From Rhynchopus sp. YZ270_cl-10 (Eukaryota > Euglenozoa > Diplonemea > Diplonemida > Diplonemidae): 64,000 nucleotides of DNA. Position numbers and translations under genes: made by a program. The notes under the pieces are model-generated. The model had not been told where the DNA came from, did not search any database, and worked only from the letters and a program-made list of their open reading frames with translations. The stretch is from positions 434,001 to 498,000 of the forward strand of contig OZ037919.1 in NCBI GenBank assembly GCA_964035575.1, in the 5' to 3' direction. Position 1 is the first letter of the stretch. Each line of letters begins with the position of its first letter. Of this stretch, positions 8,703 through 17,975 are shown piece by piece.

Positions 8703-11700
8703 CTCCACCACTACCTTCTCCCTTCGCCTTCCAAACTCCCTCCCAAGCCCCACCTCCCGATCCTTTTTTTCCCTACACAACGCAGGACCGCCGGGTCAAC
8801 ATCCCCAACGCTACCGTCCCCCTGGCCTCTCAAGACCATAGGGTCAAGGCCACCAACCCCACCGTCCACCGGGACAAACATGACCACCGGGTCAAAACAA
8901 ACCATACTGTCCACCCGGACTCACAACACCACCTGGTCAACTTCCCCAACACCACCGTCCACCCGGACCCTCAAGACCCTCGGGTCAAAAACACACACCC
9001 CACTGTCCACCGGGACGAACATGACCACCGGGTCAAAGCAGCAAACACTGCAGTCCACCGGGACAAACATGACCTCCAGGTCAACTACACAGACACTTCC
9101 GTCCCCCAGGACACACGAGACCACCGGGTTCCCTCACCTATTTCAACCTCACAAGAACCCCGAGTCGACTTCTCGCTCTCCACCCTCTGCCCCGATATTC
9201 CCGTTATATCCTCACCTGTCCCAAGAGTATCACCGGATACGCAAACAGGACCACCTGTCACGCGAAGAGGTCCAACCGTTACTGAACCGCACCCTCAGTT
9301 TCCTCCACAAGGGGGTCGGTTCACAGGACAGCGTGGAGTCGGTCCTTCGTCGGGCCAGCTGTTTCGCCGAACGGATAAGGGAACTTCGCCCCGACATCTC
9401 GCCCGAAACTGCCACGGCGATGTGGCTAAAACGCAAACTGGAGAACAACGACATTCAACCCTCCAGCGCAGTGACATATGCCCAATCCTTCCGTGTGGGA
9501 CACAAACCCCTCCTGGACGCGTTCCGTCAAGCGGCGTCCGGTCAGATGAACGAGTGGGACAGACTACAAAGCGTACGCGAACGCACTCCTTCTCACCAGA
9601 CCATCATGGACACAGTAGGAGACGCATCCTCACCACATCAGAAGGCTCTTTACCTCCAGTACTCGCTCGGAGCCAGATTCTGCGACCTTGTTCTCCTCCA
9701 AAACAAACACGTGGTGTGGCATCATCCCCATCGCCTGGCGGTCGGCCCTCCGGCTGGCCGGATCCACGTACATTTTGTGGGGGGAAAGACGGACCGCAAC
9801 AAAAAAGGTCAGACACTGCAGATACCGGAGAACTCTTTCACTGCCCACATCCTCAAAACACTACAATCGACCCTCCTCCAGCCCACGCAACCGTTGCTCG
9901 CTCTAAACCTCAAAAAATACAACGCCTTCTTGAAGGAAAAAATGGGCATCACGTCCCACCTCAACCGTCACAGTGCCCTGACACAGGCTGCCACGCTGGT
10001 GGACGAGTCGGCTGCCCAGGCAATCGGCCGGCATGCGCACATCACCACCACCCGCACCTACATCCCGAGACACACCTGGGACACTGTGAAACACACGGAA
10101 ACTGCGACCGCGGCCCTTTCCACCTTTCTTCAGCAAAACCACCCATCACAGTGCAAACCAACCCCACAGAAATTTCCATCCACCGGATACTAAGATCTTA
10201 CGACTACGCCACCGCATGGTTCGATAAGGGATCTGGCATACGCCTCCTCAAGTCAGACTACGCCGGCACCATTGCCTCAGCACCTCTGAAACCACTTAAT
10301 ATCGACCTCCTCTTAACCGATTTCCCCCACCTTAAATCATCCCTTCAATGGATAACCCGTGACTTTCTTCACGCCACCACACACTCTTCACCTGTTCAAA
10401 GTGACACCGGACCCGGACCCCGCAACGGCAAACTCGAACCACTACATCCCCAGCTGTTAGGGTCTCATTTTGCTGAACCGCTTCCACGACAAAGCTTCAC
10501 TCCGTGCATCTTCTCCTCGGCTTTCCCAGTGCCTAAGAAGGACCCAACTAAACTCCGTTTTATCCTTGCGGCTAACGAGCTCAATCGATGCACCAAACAT
10601 GTACCTCTCCCTCCCTGCCCCCTCCCCACCTACAAGCGGATCATCGATACCGTGATGGCATACGCCTACATCACCGAATTCGACTATTCCGCATTTTTCT
10701 TTCAATTCCCCATTTCCCCTCCCGCCCGAAATTTTTTTGCTTTCCGCTGCGGCAATCGCAGACTTCGGATGACTCGGATGGCTATGGGGTACCGGGGCGC
10801 CCCCCAGATTGCACAGGCAGTGGCCCACACCATCGGAAACCAGGTCTGCAACCCGTTGGTCGATTTCTTGGTTTGGATCGATAACACCATCCTGGTATCT
10901 TCTTCGCTCAAGCATCTGAACGAGGCCATCGTCCGTTTCCGTGCCATCTGCGCCCAGTACGACATCACCATCGGTGCATACAGTCCTCCCGCTACCTCTG
11001 CCACCATTCTGGGCCTTGAAGTCGACCTAACTCGCAAAAGATGGCGACTCGATAGCATCTGGGTCAACAAGGTGGCTACTGTGCGCGCAAGCACTATCCT
11101 CAGCGAGCCACAGGAACTGCGTATACTTTGGCGCCTTGCGGGCTTCGTCATTTGGGCATGGCACGTACGTCTCCGCAAGCTGAGCTCCGTTGTCGGTGTC
11201 CTCCGTTGGATGTCCACGGTCGCTTCCTCCCTCCCCTCCACTGATAAACAAGCCGCATGGAAGACGAAGTTTGCTCTGTCCCCCCCCGATGCAGTCCACT
11301 TCTCTGCTGCTTTTTCGGACATTGCTGCAAACGTGTGGTGTGTGTGGCAGTCCCCCCCGCGGGATCACCTTGTTGTGGCCTCTGATGCGAGCTCCTTCGC
11401 CTGGGGCATCACCTCTTCCGTCTCTTTTTCCCATGGACCCTTCCCTCCCCACCTCATAGATGCTCACATCTTTATGAAAGAGCTATACGCTCTTACTCTC
11501 GCAGTGGAAGAGGCCTTACCTCCCCAGACCCCACCACGTACCCTCACTGTGTACGTAGACAACACTGCTGTTATTCACTCCGCCTCATCTGGCTACAGCC
11601 TCAACGAGCCGGCACACACTCTTATCACAAGAATTTGGGACCGTGTCCACCTTTCGTCCTCAGACCTCACCCTCATCTATGTCCCCAGCGCCATGAACCC

Positions 11701-11815
11701 CGCTGACCGGCCATCAAGGCTACACGGATCGGGCCATCACCTCCCCCTTACCGCAACTGACAGAGATATGTTTCTCGCCATGCTCGCGCTCAATAAAGAA
11801 AAGTCATTCTCCTAA
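8699..11815 (+). CDS. ORF3 of YR retroelement: reverse transcriptase and RNase H
   Basis: The frame is open from 8699, but recognisable protein begins near 10200, after the recombinase ORF that overlaps it in another frame. RT palm segments follow: SSAFPVPKKDPTKLRFILAA, an ITEFDYSAFFFQFPI box, GYRGAPQIAQAVAH and VDFLVWIDNTILV. The RNase H region has VVASDASSFAWGI, a central glutamate-containing helix, TVYVDNTAVIHSA and SAMNPADRPSR. The short (tether-less) RNase H and the ADRPSR ending are typical of DIRS/VIPER-class elements. The upstream part (8760-9130) is built of degenerate tandem repeats and is probably not part of the enzyme. Confidence 0.85.
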   Translation: MTPPLPSPFAFQTPSQAPPPDPFFPYTTQDRRVNIPNATVPLASQDHRVKATNPTVHRDKHDHRVKTNHTVHPDSQHHLVNFPNTTVHPDPQDPRVKNTHPTVHRDEHDHRVKAANTAVHRDKHDLQVNYTDTSVPQDTRDHRVPSPISTSQEPRVDFSLSTLCPDIPVISSPVPRVSPDTQTGPPVTRRGPTVTEPHPQFPPQGGRFTGQRGVGPSSGQLFRRTDKGTSPRHLARNCHGDVAKTQTGEQRHSTLQRSDICPILPCGTQTPPGRVPSSGVRSDERVGQTTKRTRTHSFSPDHHGHSRRRILTTSEGSLPPVLARSQILRPCSPPKQTRGVASSPSPGGRPSGWPDPRTFCGGKDGPQQKRSDTADTGELFHCPHPQNTTIDPPPAHATVARSKPQKIQRLLEGKNGHHVPPQPSQCPDTGCHAGGRVGCPGNRPACAHHHHPHLHPETHLGHCETHGNCDRGPFHLSSAKPPITVQTNPTEISIHRILRSYDYATAWFDKGSGIRLLKSDYAGTIASAPLKPLNIDLLLTDFPHLKSSLQWITRDFLHATTHSSPVQSDTGPGPRNGKLEPLHPQLLGSHFAEPLPRQSFTPCIFSSAFPVPKKDPTKLRFILAANELNRCTKHVPLPPCPLPTYKRIIDTVMAYAYITEFDYSAFFFQFPISPPARNFFAFRCGNRRLRMTRMAMGYRGAPQIAQAVAHTIGNQVCNPLVDFLVWIDNTILVSSSLKHLNEAIVRFRAICAQYDITIGAYSPPATSATILGLEVDLTRKRWRLDSIWVNKVATVRASTILSEPQELRILWRLAGFVIWAWHVRLRKLSSVVGVLRWMSTVASSLPSTDKQAAWKTKFALSPPDAVHFSAAFSDIAANVWCVWQSPPRDHLVVASDASSFAWGITSSVSFSHGPFPPHLIDAHIFMKELYALTLAVEEALPPQTPPRTLTVYVDNTAVIHSASSGYSLNEPAHTLITRIWDRVHLSSSDLTLIYVPSAMNPADRPSRLHGSGHHLPLTATDRDMFLAMLALNKEKSFS
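8790..9130 (+). repeat. Degenerate tandem repeats of about 60 bp open in two frames
   Basis: Imperfect units around CCACCGGGACAAACATGACC and ACCGGGTCAAA are repeated five to six times. One frame gives DHRVK...TVHRDKHD, another gives TTGSKQ...TLQSTGTNM, so the array stays open in two frames. It sits at the junction between the gag-like and recombinase parts. Confidence 0.8.
8880..10193 (+). CDS. ORF2 of YR retroelement: tyrosine recombinase
   Basis: A 437-aa frame whose N-terminal part is repeat-derived Thr/Ser-rich sequence. The enzyme proper starts near 9200. A SAM-like helical domain is followed by the catalytic domain with LGARFCDLVLL (Arg), GGKTDRNKKG (Lys hairpin), HLNRHSALTQAATL (H-x-x-R) and AIGRHAHITTTRTYI (His/Arg and the tyrosine nucleophile). 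These are the conserved family boxes in the right order. It lies in a different frame from the RT ORF and ends about where the RT-specific sequence begins. Confidence 0.85.
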   Translation: MTTGSKQTILSTRTHNTTWSTSPTPPSTRTLKTLGSKTHTPLSTGTNMTTGSKQQTLQSTGTNMTSRSTTQTLPSPRTHETTGFPHLFQPHKNPESTSRSPPSAPIFPLYPHLSQEYHRIRKQDHLSREEVQPLLNRTLSFLHKGVGSQDSVESVLRRASCFAERIRELRPDISPETATAMWLKRKLENNDIQPSSAVTYAQSFRVGHKPLLDAFRQAASGQMNEWDRLQSVRERTPSHQTIMDTVGDASSPHQKALYLQYSLGARFCDLVLLQNKHVVWHHPHRLAVGPPAGRIHVHFVGGKTDRNKKGQTLQIPENSFTAHILKTLQSTLLQPTQPLLALNLKKYNAFLKEKMGITSHLNRHSALTQAATLVDESAAQAIGRHAHITTTRTYIPRHTWDTVKHTETATAALSTFLQQNHPSQCKPTPQKFPSTGY

Positions 11816-12063
11816 GGATTTAAGTGATATCCAGGGGATCGGGTTTTTAAAAAAAAAAAAAAAAAAAATAGTGGAGCACCCTCTAGGATGGCTACACTAA
11901 TACAACCAGGTTTTCAAAAAAGAAGAAGAAGAAACAGAAGAGAGACAGTGGAGTTCATCAATCGGTGTTTTTGCTTATACTACCTTGTTCTTAAAAAAAA
12001 AAAAAAAAAAAGGGGGGGGGGATAAAAAAAGCCGGCAGTGCGAAAGTACAATACCCGGACTAC

Positions 12064-12171
12064 TTGGCCTTAAAGAGGTTTCCTCTTCACTGCCAGGTAG
12101 TCAGTGGGAGCGTATTGCAGTAATGAAAATATCACCACAGAATATTTATTACACACTTTACGCACAAACAA
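12064..12171 (+). repeat. Right direct repeat of the YR retroelement
   Basis: Same sequence as 7485-7593. It is followed by GCCTGCCTGGGTTTTTC and a GCGCACGCAG...AAGTTTGTTTTCCC segment (12178-12235), whose inverted relative lies at about 6258-6310 outside the element's left end. Confidence 0.9.
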
Positions 12172-12484
12172 ATGCCTGCCTGGGTTTTTCTGGGGGACGT
12201 CCCGACGCGCACGCAGACGAGAAGTTTGTTTTCCCTTACGAAAACAAAATGAAAAAAAAAAAAAAAATATGTCTATCAAGTACTGGTGTTGTTTCCTCTC
12301 ACTCTCTTCCCTCACATTACACTTGTGAAAAAAACCTTTGGAAGTCTTGTAGTTTTCTTGATTGTATTGTGCTGTGAGTAGGCATTCTAACTTTTCAATC
12401 TTCCGCCATTTTTCCATTTTTTTTTGGTCTTGGGCTGGGTCTTAGATTGCATCCGGGGGTCCGTTCCTTTCCGTTCCTATGAAG

Positions 12485-12612
12485 GCTGATTTATTTCAAA
12501 AAAAAAAAAAAAAAAAGGGTCCCACTTCTTTTCACACAATGTTATATTCAAACAGCTCCTACACTCCATCAACGTACAAAACTCAAATATGCCCTTCCCT
12601 CTCCTCCCTACC
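12485..12612 (+). repeat. Dispersed repeat G, copy 2
   Basis: Near-identical to 924-1040 (see there), with a longer A-run. The region 12613-12840 up to the next ATG holds only A/T tracts and a GCGCGAAATTTTC segment. Confidence 0.8.
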
Positions 12613-12840
12613 CTCAACACACTCCAACAAAAAACCCCTCTACAGTACACAAAAAGGGAGGGGGGGTGACACAAAAAAAAAATTGTGAAATAGCCTTTGT
12701 CTAGGCTTAACCAAAGCCCAGAGACAACCAAATCCTCTCAAAAAAAGGCCCTTCCGTGCGGGTCTCTTAACGTTCTCACAAAGTAGAGGGGGTTTTTTTT
12801 TCCTCCTAAATTTGCGCGAAATTTTCAAAAAAAAAATTAG

Positions 12841-14508
12841 ATGGGGAATTGTAGTAGCGAAGATGCACCGCGACAGCAAGGGAGAGGGGGTCCGATGCAG
12901 CCGGTAGCACAACAGCAGCAACAACAACAACACCAACAACACCAACAACATCCTGGCACCCGCGGCCACCCACGCCCACCTCACGTCACCCCATCTGGGC
13001 AGTGGATCCCTCCCCAGCAGCAGGGACCTGCACCTCAGATCTTTTGGGGCAATGGAACGCCGTATCAGCGAGGCGCGAATGGAACGTTTTTGCAAATTCC
13101 GATGATCTTAGTGCCAAGGGGGCCGACAGCGCCACCGCCGCAGGCACCAGACGTGGTGGAGGCGAAGACTATCACAAACCAGGCGAATCTCCAAAAGAGC
13201 ACTTTGCACCTGATGCGACGACGACGCAAAGGACAGGGCGCAGTGGACGAGCCGCTGACAGGGCCAAGCCCATCGAAGAAGTACAAGCTCGCCTTCGAGT
13301 TTGACAGCACAGCGGCAACGACAGTCACCGTAGGGGTCTTCTGTGAGGAGCGTGGACTGTCGAAGGGCCGCATATCACTTAAGCCCATCCATCCTAGGCT
13401 GACCATGACACCCTTCCCCCCAATGGAGTTTGCACCAGGGACGGGACAGAAGGTATTTCCCCCCCCCTAACTAAAACCAAGTTTTTCCAAAAAAACCCAA
13501 ACATAACAACACAGTATCTATCAGAGGGGCACATCGATTTTAGTGTCTACCCGAGTCTCCCGAAGAAAGCGAATGTGGTATGTAAAATGGTTGGGGGGAA
13601 AAACGGCCTCTGAGGATCTCATCTCTTTGCCTCAATTCTTAGGATGGGGGCAGCCAAGCCCGCCTGCATTGAACACAACACAAAAGGGGGGTTTCAACGT
13701 ATTTGATTCTCTGGGGGGGGGGTTCGGTAACGCCCTGCGCTTGATATCTTCGGATGAGTGTTGTACTTTCAACTTCTTTTTTTTGTTCCAACACGCCACA
13801 CACTCCCCCCTCCAGTACATGCTTGTCGTGCAGCTCAGTAGTATCGATGAGACGGAGCCACCGAGCGAGGCTGGCCCCAAGCCTCCGGCACGTGTTAGCA
13901 CAAAGGCAGCACCCTCAGCCGTCCCAAGGCACGATGATAAGGCGCACAGCAGTGCATCTTCGGATGAAGTTTCTCCTGCAAGCAGTCGCGAGCACGGCCA
14001 ACAGGGGCGCAGACACAGACAGCACCAGTTCACCTACTGTGAGGTGGATCTGGAGAAGGGGGTATGTGACCGTCGCAACTCAGTGTCCTTGTTGTTTCTC
14101 AACTTTTTTAAAATCCCCAATTCTTTTCAGACTATCACTGCGTCGGCGCAGAAGATCCAAATTGGTGGGCATGTGTACGAGATGGAGGACATCTACGGGG
14201 GGAGCACTGAAGAGGAGGCGAGGCTGCAGTCGCAGGGGGGCAGTGTAGCTGTGGGGGACCTTCTTGCGCTGGAGGACACAGCGGAGTGTTCGATCTGTCT
14301 GTGCGAGCCGTGCGACACCCTCATCATGCCCTGCAGACATCGCTGTCTGTGCAGTGGCTGTGCCGAGCTCCTCCGCACACAGTCCAACAAATGCCCCATC
14401 TGCCGCACAGCCATCACCGGGCTTCTCAAAGAGCGCTCCCCCAACCCCTCCCCGTCAGCATCGCCTCTCGCGAGCGCTGCCCCACCGCGGGATCGGTTAC
14501 GTCTGTGA
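12841..14508 (+). CDS. MGRN1/RNF157 (LUL)-type RING E3 ubiquitin ligase, four exons
   Basis: Exons 12841-13452, 13515-13577, 13816-14061 and 14131-14508 (GT-AG introns, all phase 0) give 432 aa. The N-terminus MGNCSS is a myristoylation/palmitoylation-type signal, as in plant LOG2/LUL proteins. A Gln/His/Pro-rich stretch follows. Then YKLAFEFDSTAATTVTVGVF matches the conserved F-x-FD beta domain of MGRN1. The small second exon (GHIDFSVYPSL) and the start of exon 3 (YMLVVQL) match the family's G-x-GIDFS...YPLVI core, which confirms the splicing. EMEDIYG precedes a C3HC4 RING at about residues 360-398 (CSICLCEPCD...CRHRCLCSGC...CPICRTAI). The predicted role is membrane-anchored ubiquitination of surface or endosomal cargo. 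The substrate is unknown. Confidence 0.88.
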
Positions 14509-14807
14509 AGGGGTGGAGGGGAGAGGGGAGGGGGGGGAATGGTGGTTCGTTGGGTAATTTGAATTTTTTCCCCCCCACCCCTGGGTTGGGGCTTGGTTGG
14601 GCCAAAAATGGAAGAAAAAAAAATTTCTGATTTTGACAATAAGTTGCCTTCATTTTTTATGTTTCAAATTTGATAGATTAGGGCGAAAAAAAGGGGGGTA
14701 TTTTTACCTACACCAGCCACGTCGTTTTTGTTGTAGAAAATTTAAACTAAACATCTGTGATTACGGTGAATCTTTAGGATTATAAACGATTTTGTTTTTG
14801 TTTTTGA

Positions 14808-14843
14808 AAAGATGTGTGTTACGCGAGAGGCACATTCATCTTC
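14808..14843 (+). repeat. Family C hairpin repeat
   Basis: AAAGATGTGTGTTACGCGAGAGGC plus ACATTCATCTT. The outer stem AAGATG/CATCTT and the inner G-T-G/C-A-C stem enclose the ACGCGAGAG loop. Other copies are at 19049, 23612, 25629 and 61256; a weaker one is at 63670. All are on the + strand. Confidence 0.75.
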
Positions 14844-14864
14844 CAAAAGCTTTCTTTTTGAAGC

Positions 14865-15060
14865 TGCTGTGTTTTCTGTAAGGTTGGAGACAGCGCTTTT
14901 TGAGCAAAAACAACGGAAAACAAAAATCATGCTTTTATAATTATCTGTTTGATTCACTTTGATTTCATAAACACCAAAACACTAAAATGCAGTTTCACAC
15001 TTTTCCCTTATTTTTTTCTTACGCCCGGATTTGAGCGCACAAACAAACAAACAAAGACCC
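14865..15060 (+). repeat. Directly duplicated 200-bp block, copy 1
   Basis: Matches 16855-17045 in order: TGTAAGGTTGGAGACAGCGC, GGAAAACAAAA, a GATTCACTTTGATTC segment, CACCAAAACACTAAAATGC, then GCGCACAAACAAA and AGACCCGATC. It precedes a family B hairpin at 15073, while copy 2 precedes a family A repeat at 17058. No ORF is conserved. Confidence 0.75.
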
Positions 15061-15072
15061 GATCTTTTTTGT

Positions 15073-15116
15073 AGGTGACTAAGCACGAGAGGCTTAGGAT
15101 CATCTTATAAACTTTT
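15073..15116 (+). repeat. Family B hairpin repeat (ACGAGAG loop)
   Basis: GTGACTAAGCACGAGAGGCT followed by TAGGATCATCTTATAAAC and a pyrimidine tract. The stem TAAGC/GCTTA closes the ACGAGAG loop. Confidence 0.8.
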
Positions 15117-16124
15117 CTTTTTTTCCCTTCTTCTTCGCAAATCCGAAAACGGTCAGAGCCACTATCGCACAGTCTGCCCCTACATCCGTTGCCTATCTTC
15201 CCTCATCTCCGCCTAGTGGTATTTTCGTTCCGTTCTCTCCTTCTTTTGTTGCCGCTCTGTCACGTAGCAAAACAGGCAGGGAAATAGCTTGGGTACTTTT
15301 GCTGGTTTCAAAACCAGAACAAGCTGGTTTACTGGTTTGGGGAAAAATAACAAAAAAAATGTGGGATTCGGGATTCAGTTATTCGTCGCCCCCGCACCAC
15401 TTTCTTACTCACAGAAGAGAAAGCCTCACACGTAAGCGAACCCCTAAAAAGGGTTCATTGAGTGACTCTGTGGTGTAAAAAGCTGCATATTTTGCACTAT
15501 ACCTAATTTTTTTTCGCCTGCGGCGCCACTTTATATTATTTTTTTGCTCCGCAAAAAATAGAGTTTCCAATGTCGTAGGGAACCCCCTTGCATTTTGCAG
15601 CCACAAATGCAACTTGACCAAAGCTGCAAAAAGTTGACCATTTTTTCAAAATGACCCACCGTTGTAACAGCTTCTGGAAGACGTATTGGCTTTGTACGGT
15701 TAGTGGAACGTAAGGTGCAAGACCAAGCTCTGTTAACACAGGATTATATTCCATTTTCTTTGTTGTCTCGCAAAATTTACCCTTTGCCTCTCCACTCTGC
15801 GGTTGGCAGGGAGGCGCGCGCGAAGCGCGCGACGACCGCTTTCAACCTGGGAAAAGTTTTTCTAAACCAGCAAACCAGCAACATTTGAAAAGTGCACCTT
15901 TCAAGCTACTACCCTGAAAACAGGGATCCGTCAAAAAAAAAAAAAAAATAGTAACTCTGATAGGTAAGTAAAAGGGGGAAACAGAGGTTTTTCCGTTGAT
16001 TGCTACCCTGGAGGGGTGATTGGCGACCGCATCGGAAGAACTATTTCTCCTTTAAAGCTACATCAGGTACATTTTTTTCCCCCCTCCCCCCTCGTTCACA
16101 CTACGGTACTGGGCAAGCCATTAG

Positions 16125-16217
16125 GTTTCTTTTGTACATCTTCTGTTGTTGGCCGCAGGGCATTTCTGTTTTCATCCGGGGCTGGCATCGTACGTGGGTC
16201 AGTCGGAGGTGCTTCGA
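16125..16217 (+). repeat. Dispersed repeat F, copy 1
   Basis: CATCTTCTGTTGTTGGCCGC, TTTCATCCGG and GGGTCAGTCGGAGGTGC recur at 54978-55070 in the same order, orientation and spacing. A fragment (GCTTTCATCCGGATGGC) is also at about 46711. Confidence 0.75.
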
Positions 16218-16224
16218 TAACCCC

Positions 16225-16285
16225 GCGGAGTGTCAGTGGCCTGCGTCCTATTCCTGAGGCGTTTTGCACTATCAGCTTCACCTTT
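16225..16285 (+). repeat. Family D hairpin repeat
   Basis: CAGTGGCCTGCGTCC...CCTGAGGCGTTTTGCACTA followed by a pyrimidine-rich CAGCTTCACC tract. CAGTG can pair with the downstream GCACT. Other + strand copies are at about 23934, 24625, 38812, 53990, 54810, 55365 and 63925. Confidence 0.7.
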
Positions 16286-16455
16286 TATTTTTTGATCCTA
16301 CATTAAACTAGAGCACCGTATTTGATGCCCAGCTTTTTTGGGGTCGATTCGAAGCCCGCAAAAAAAAAGTGGGTTTGCAAACGTTGTCACCTTTTTCTTT
16401 ATAACACACGAAGGCCAACTGATAAAAACTTTCCCCTCCCCCCGCGGTGTTCTGG

Positions 16456-16512
16456 TCCACCAAAGGCACACTGTTCATGAGAGGGCTTTGTGTTTCAAGG
16501 CAACCTTTTTTG
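16456..16512 (+). repeat. Family A repeat, 3' part
   Basis: CACCAAAGGCACACTGTTCA, then TGAGAGGGCTTTGTGTTTC and AAGGCAACC plus a T-run. This is the 3' half of family A (see 27245-27445). Confidence 0.65.
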
Positions 16513-17057
16513 AAGGTGGCTGAGCACATCTTTGGTTCATCTGCAAAAAAAAAAAAAAAGCTTCTCTCTTATTTTTGTAAAGAGCTGTGCCCAGCATGCA
16601 TTGCTTAAGTCTATTTTTTTTTTTTGTTGTTCCTTTCCCCCCCTCATTCCCTCCGCGTATAACGTTTTTTTTTTTTTTTTCTCTCTCAACAAAAAAATTG
16701 CAATATTGACTTTCAATCACACGTCACAGCATATTTCTTAGTTTCATATGTTGCGTCTATCGTCGCCCCGTTGTTATTCTTTTTTAAGGTGGCTAAGTAC
16801 GAGGGGGCTTAGTTTCATCTGATCATACCTTTTTTGTATTACATAACATCTTTTGGTTGTCAGTAAGATTGGAGACAGCGCTTTTTTTGGGCAAAAAAAA
16901 AGACGGAAAACAAAAGCATGATTTTGTAATTGTCTGTTTTGATTCACTTTGATTCACGCAACACCAAAACACTAAAATGCAGTTTCACATATTTTCCATC
17001 TTTGTTTTTTGTTACGCCCAAGCGCACAAACAAAGACCCGATCTTTTTTTTGTTCCA

Positions 17058-17190
17058 GATGTAAACCTCGAAATGGATTGTAGGACTGCATAGTGGGGGG
17101 GTGTCCACCCCCCCGGTGCACCCGGTCATTGTACCAAAGGTACTCTGTTCAGAGGGATTTTTTGTATTTCAAGTCAACTTTTTTTTCCTC
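17058..17190 (+). repeat. Family A repeat
   Basis: GATGTAAACCTCGAAATGGA, TTGTAGGACTGCAT, a GGGGTGTCCACCCC hairpin, CACCCGGTCATTGTACC, AAAGGTACTCTGTTCAGAGG and TTTGTATTTCAAGTC ending in a T-run. It is one of about eleven full or partial copies, all on the + strand. Confidence 0.85.
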
Positions 17191-17230
17191 CTCCTCCTTC
17201 TGGGTTTCGATAACCCTCTCCTCTTCGTGG

Positions 17231-17334
17231 TGGCTATAGTGTGATAAGTACCCATTCATGATGCACAATACATATCACAATACAGCTGTATTGTGATGTG
17301 CATTGTGTATCATGATGGGCACTTATCTACAGCC
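17231..17334. repeat. Palindromic MITE-like element
   Basis: A near-perfect inverted repeat of about 100 bp: TGGCTATAGTGTGATAAGT at the left is mirrored by ACTTATCTACAGCCA at the right, and the centre is ACAGCTGT. It would extrude as one long hairpin. A decayed relative with GTGGCTGTATGATAATT and GTGCAGCCAC ends lies at about 53657-53767. Confidence 0.8.
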
Positions 17335-17454
17335 ATCTCCACCCCCCTCCCTTGGGGAAGCAGTGTTAGGATGATCAATTTACAACCTCTTTAAAAAAAA
17401 CGATGTGAACACAACGAGCTGCACATTCATCTTCCAATTAGTACTATTGTTTTT

Positions 17455-17497
17455 AAGGTGACTAAGCAACGAGGCTTAGGGTCATCTTATAAACTCT
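17455..17497 (+). repeat. Family B hairpin repeat
   Basis: AAGGTGACTAAGCAACGAGG followed by CTTAGGGTCATCTTATAAAC and a T-rich tract. It sits between two family A copies. Confidence 0.8.
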
Positions 17498-17630
17498 TTA
17501 TCTTTCTTTTTCTTTTTTTTTTTGGCGGAAAAAGAACGAGATCTGCAACATCTTTGAACCTATAAAGTAGAAATATGGAACAATATCCCTCGTTTTCCTC
17601 CCCTCCATTAGCCACCCCCTTTTTTTTCAA

Positions 17631-17742
17631 GATGGTAACCTCGAAATGGATTGTAGGACAGCATGGTTGTGGGTCCACCCACCGCCAAAGGTACACTGTT
17701 CACGAGAGGGATTTTTGTATTTCAAGTCAATTTTTTTTTTTT
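17631..17742 (+). repeat. Family A repeat
   Basis: GATGGTAACCTCGAAATGGA, a GTGGGTCCACCCAC hairpin, AAAGGTACACTGTTCACGAG and TTTGTATTTCAAGTC plus a T-run. A family B copy follows directly. Confidence 0.85.
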
Positions 17743-17749
17743 TGTGATC

Positions 17750-17792
17750 AAAGTGACTCAGCACGAGAGGCTGGGGGTCATCTTATACTTTT
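17750..17792 (+). repeat. Family B hairpin repeat upstream of the 17976 gene
   Basis: AAGTGACTCAGCACGAGAGG then CTGGGGGTCATCTTATAC. A long C/T tract (17821-17868) and a CATAG acceptor-like site (17876-17880) follow before the next ATG. Confidence 0.75.
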
Positions 17793-17975
17793 TTTTTTGT
17801 CCAATCACAACAGACTTAGGTCCATCTCTCCCACCCCTCTCCCTCTCCCCCCCCCCTCCTCCCCCTCCAAAAAACCCATAGGAACTTAAAAACAATCCTT
17901 CTGTACACAGACTTCAACCAACCTAAACATTGAATACAACCACCCTATTTTTTTTTGTCAACACAAAAATACAAC

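Larger units (their letters stand above)
7485..12171 (+). mobile_element. Tyrosine-recombinase retrotransposon (VIPER/TATE/DIRS-like), looks whole
   Basis: An element of about 4.7 kb bounded by a direct repeat of about 108 bp (7485-7593 and 12064-12171). The two copies appear identical, so insertion is recent. It encodes, in order, a zinc-finger/gag-like ORF, a tyrosine recombinase and a reverse transcriptase plus RNase H. That order, with the recombinase before the RT, is the one I recall for kinetoplastid VIPER/TATE rather than for DIRS or Ngaro, where the recombinase follows the RT. There is no integrase or protease. The outer limits may extend beyond 12171, because split-repeat elements carry extra terminal blocks and the A-rich segment 11816-12060 also belongs to it. 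No obvious breaks were noticed. Confidence 0.85.
14509..17975. other. Gene-free region dense in short + oriented repeats
   Basis: No coding region is supportable. It contains hairpin families A (16456, 17058, 17631), B (15073, 16508, 16786, 17455, 17750), C (14808) and D (16225), half of the F duplication and a palindrome (17231-17334). A segment at 14865-15060 (TGTAAGGTTGGAGACAGCGC...CACCAAAACACTAAAATGC) is repeated at 16860-17045, so about 200 bp is directly duplicated within the region. Confidence 0.7.
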
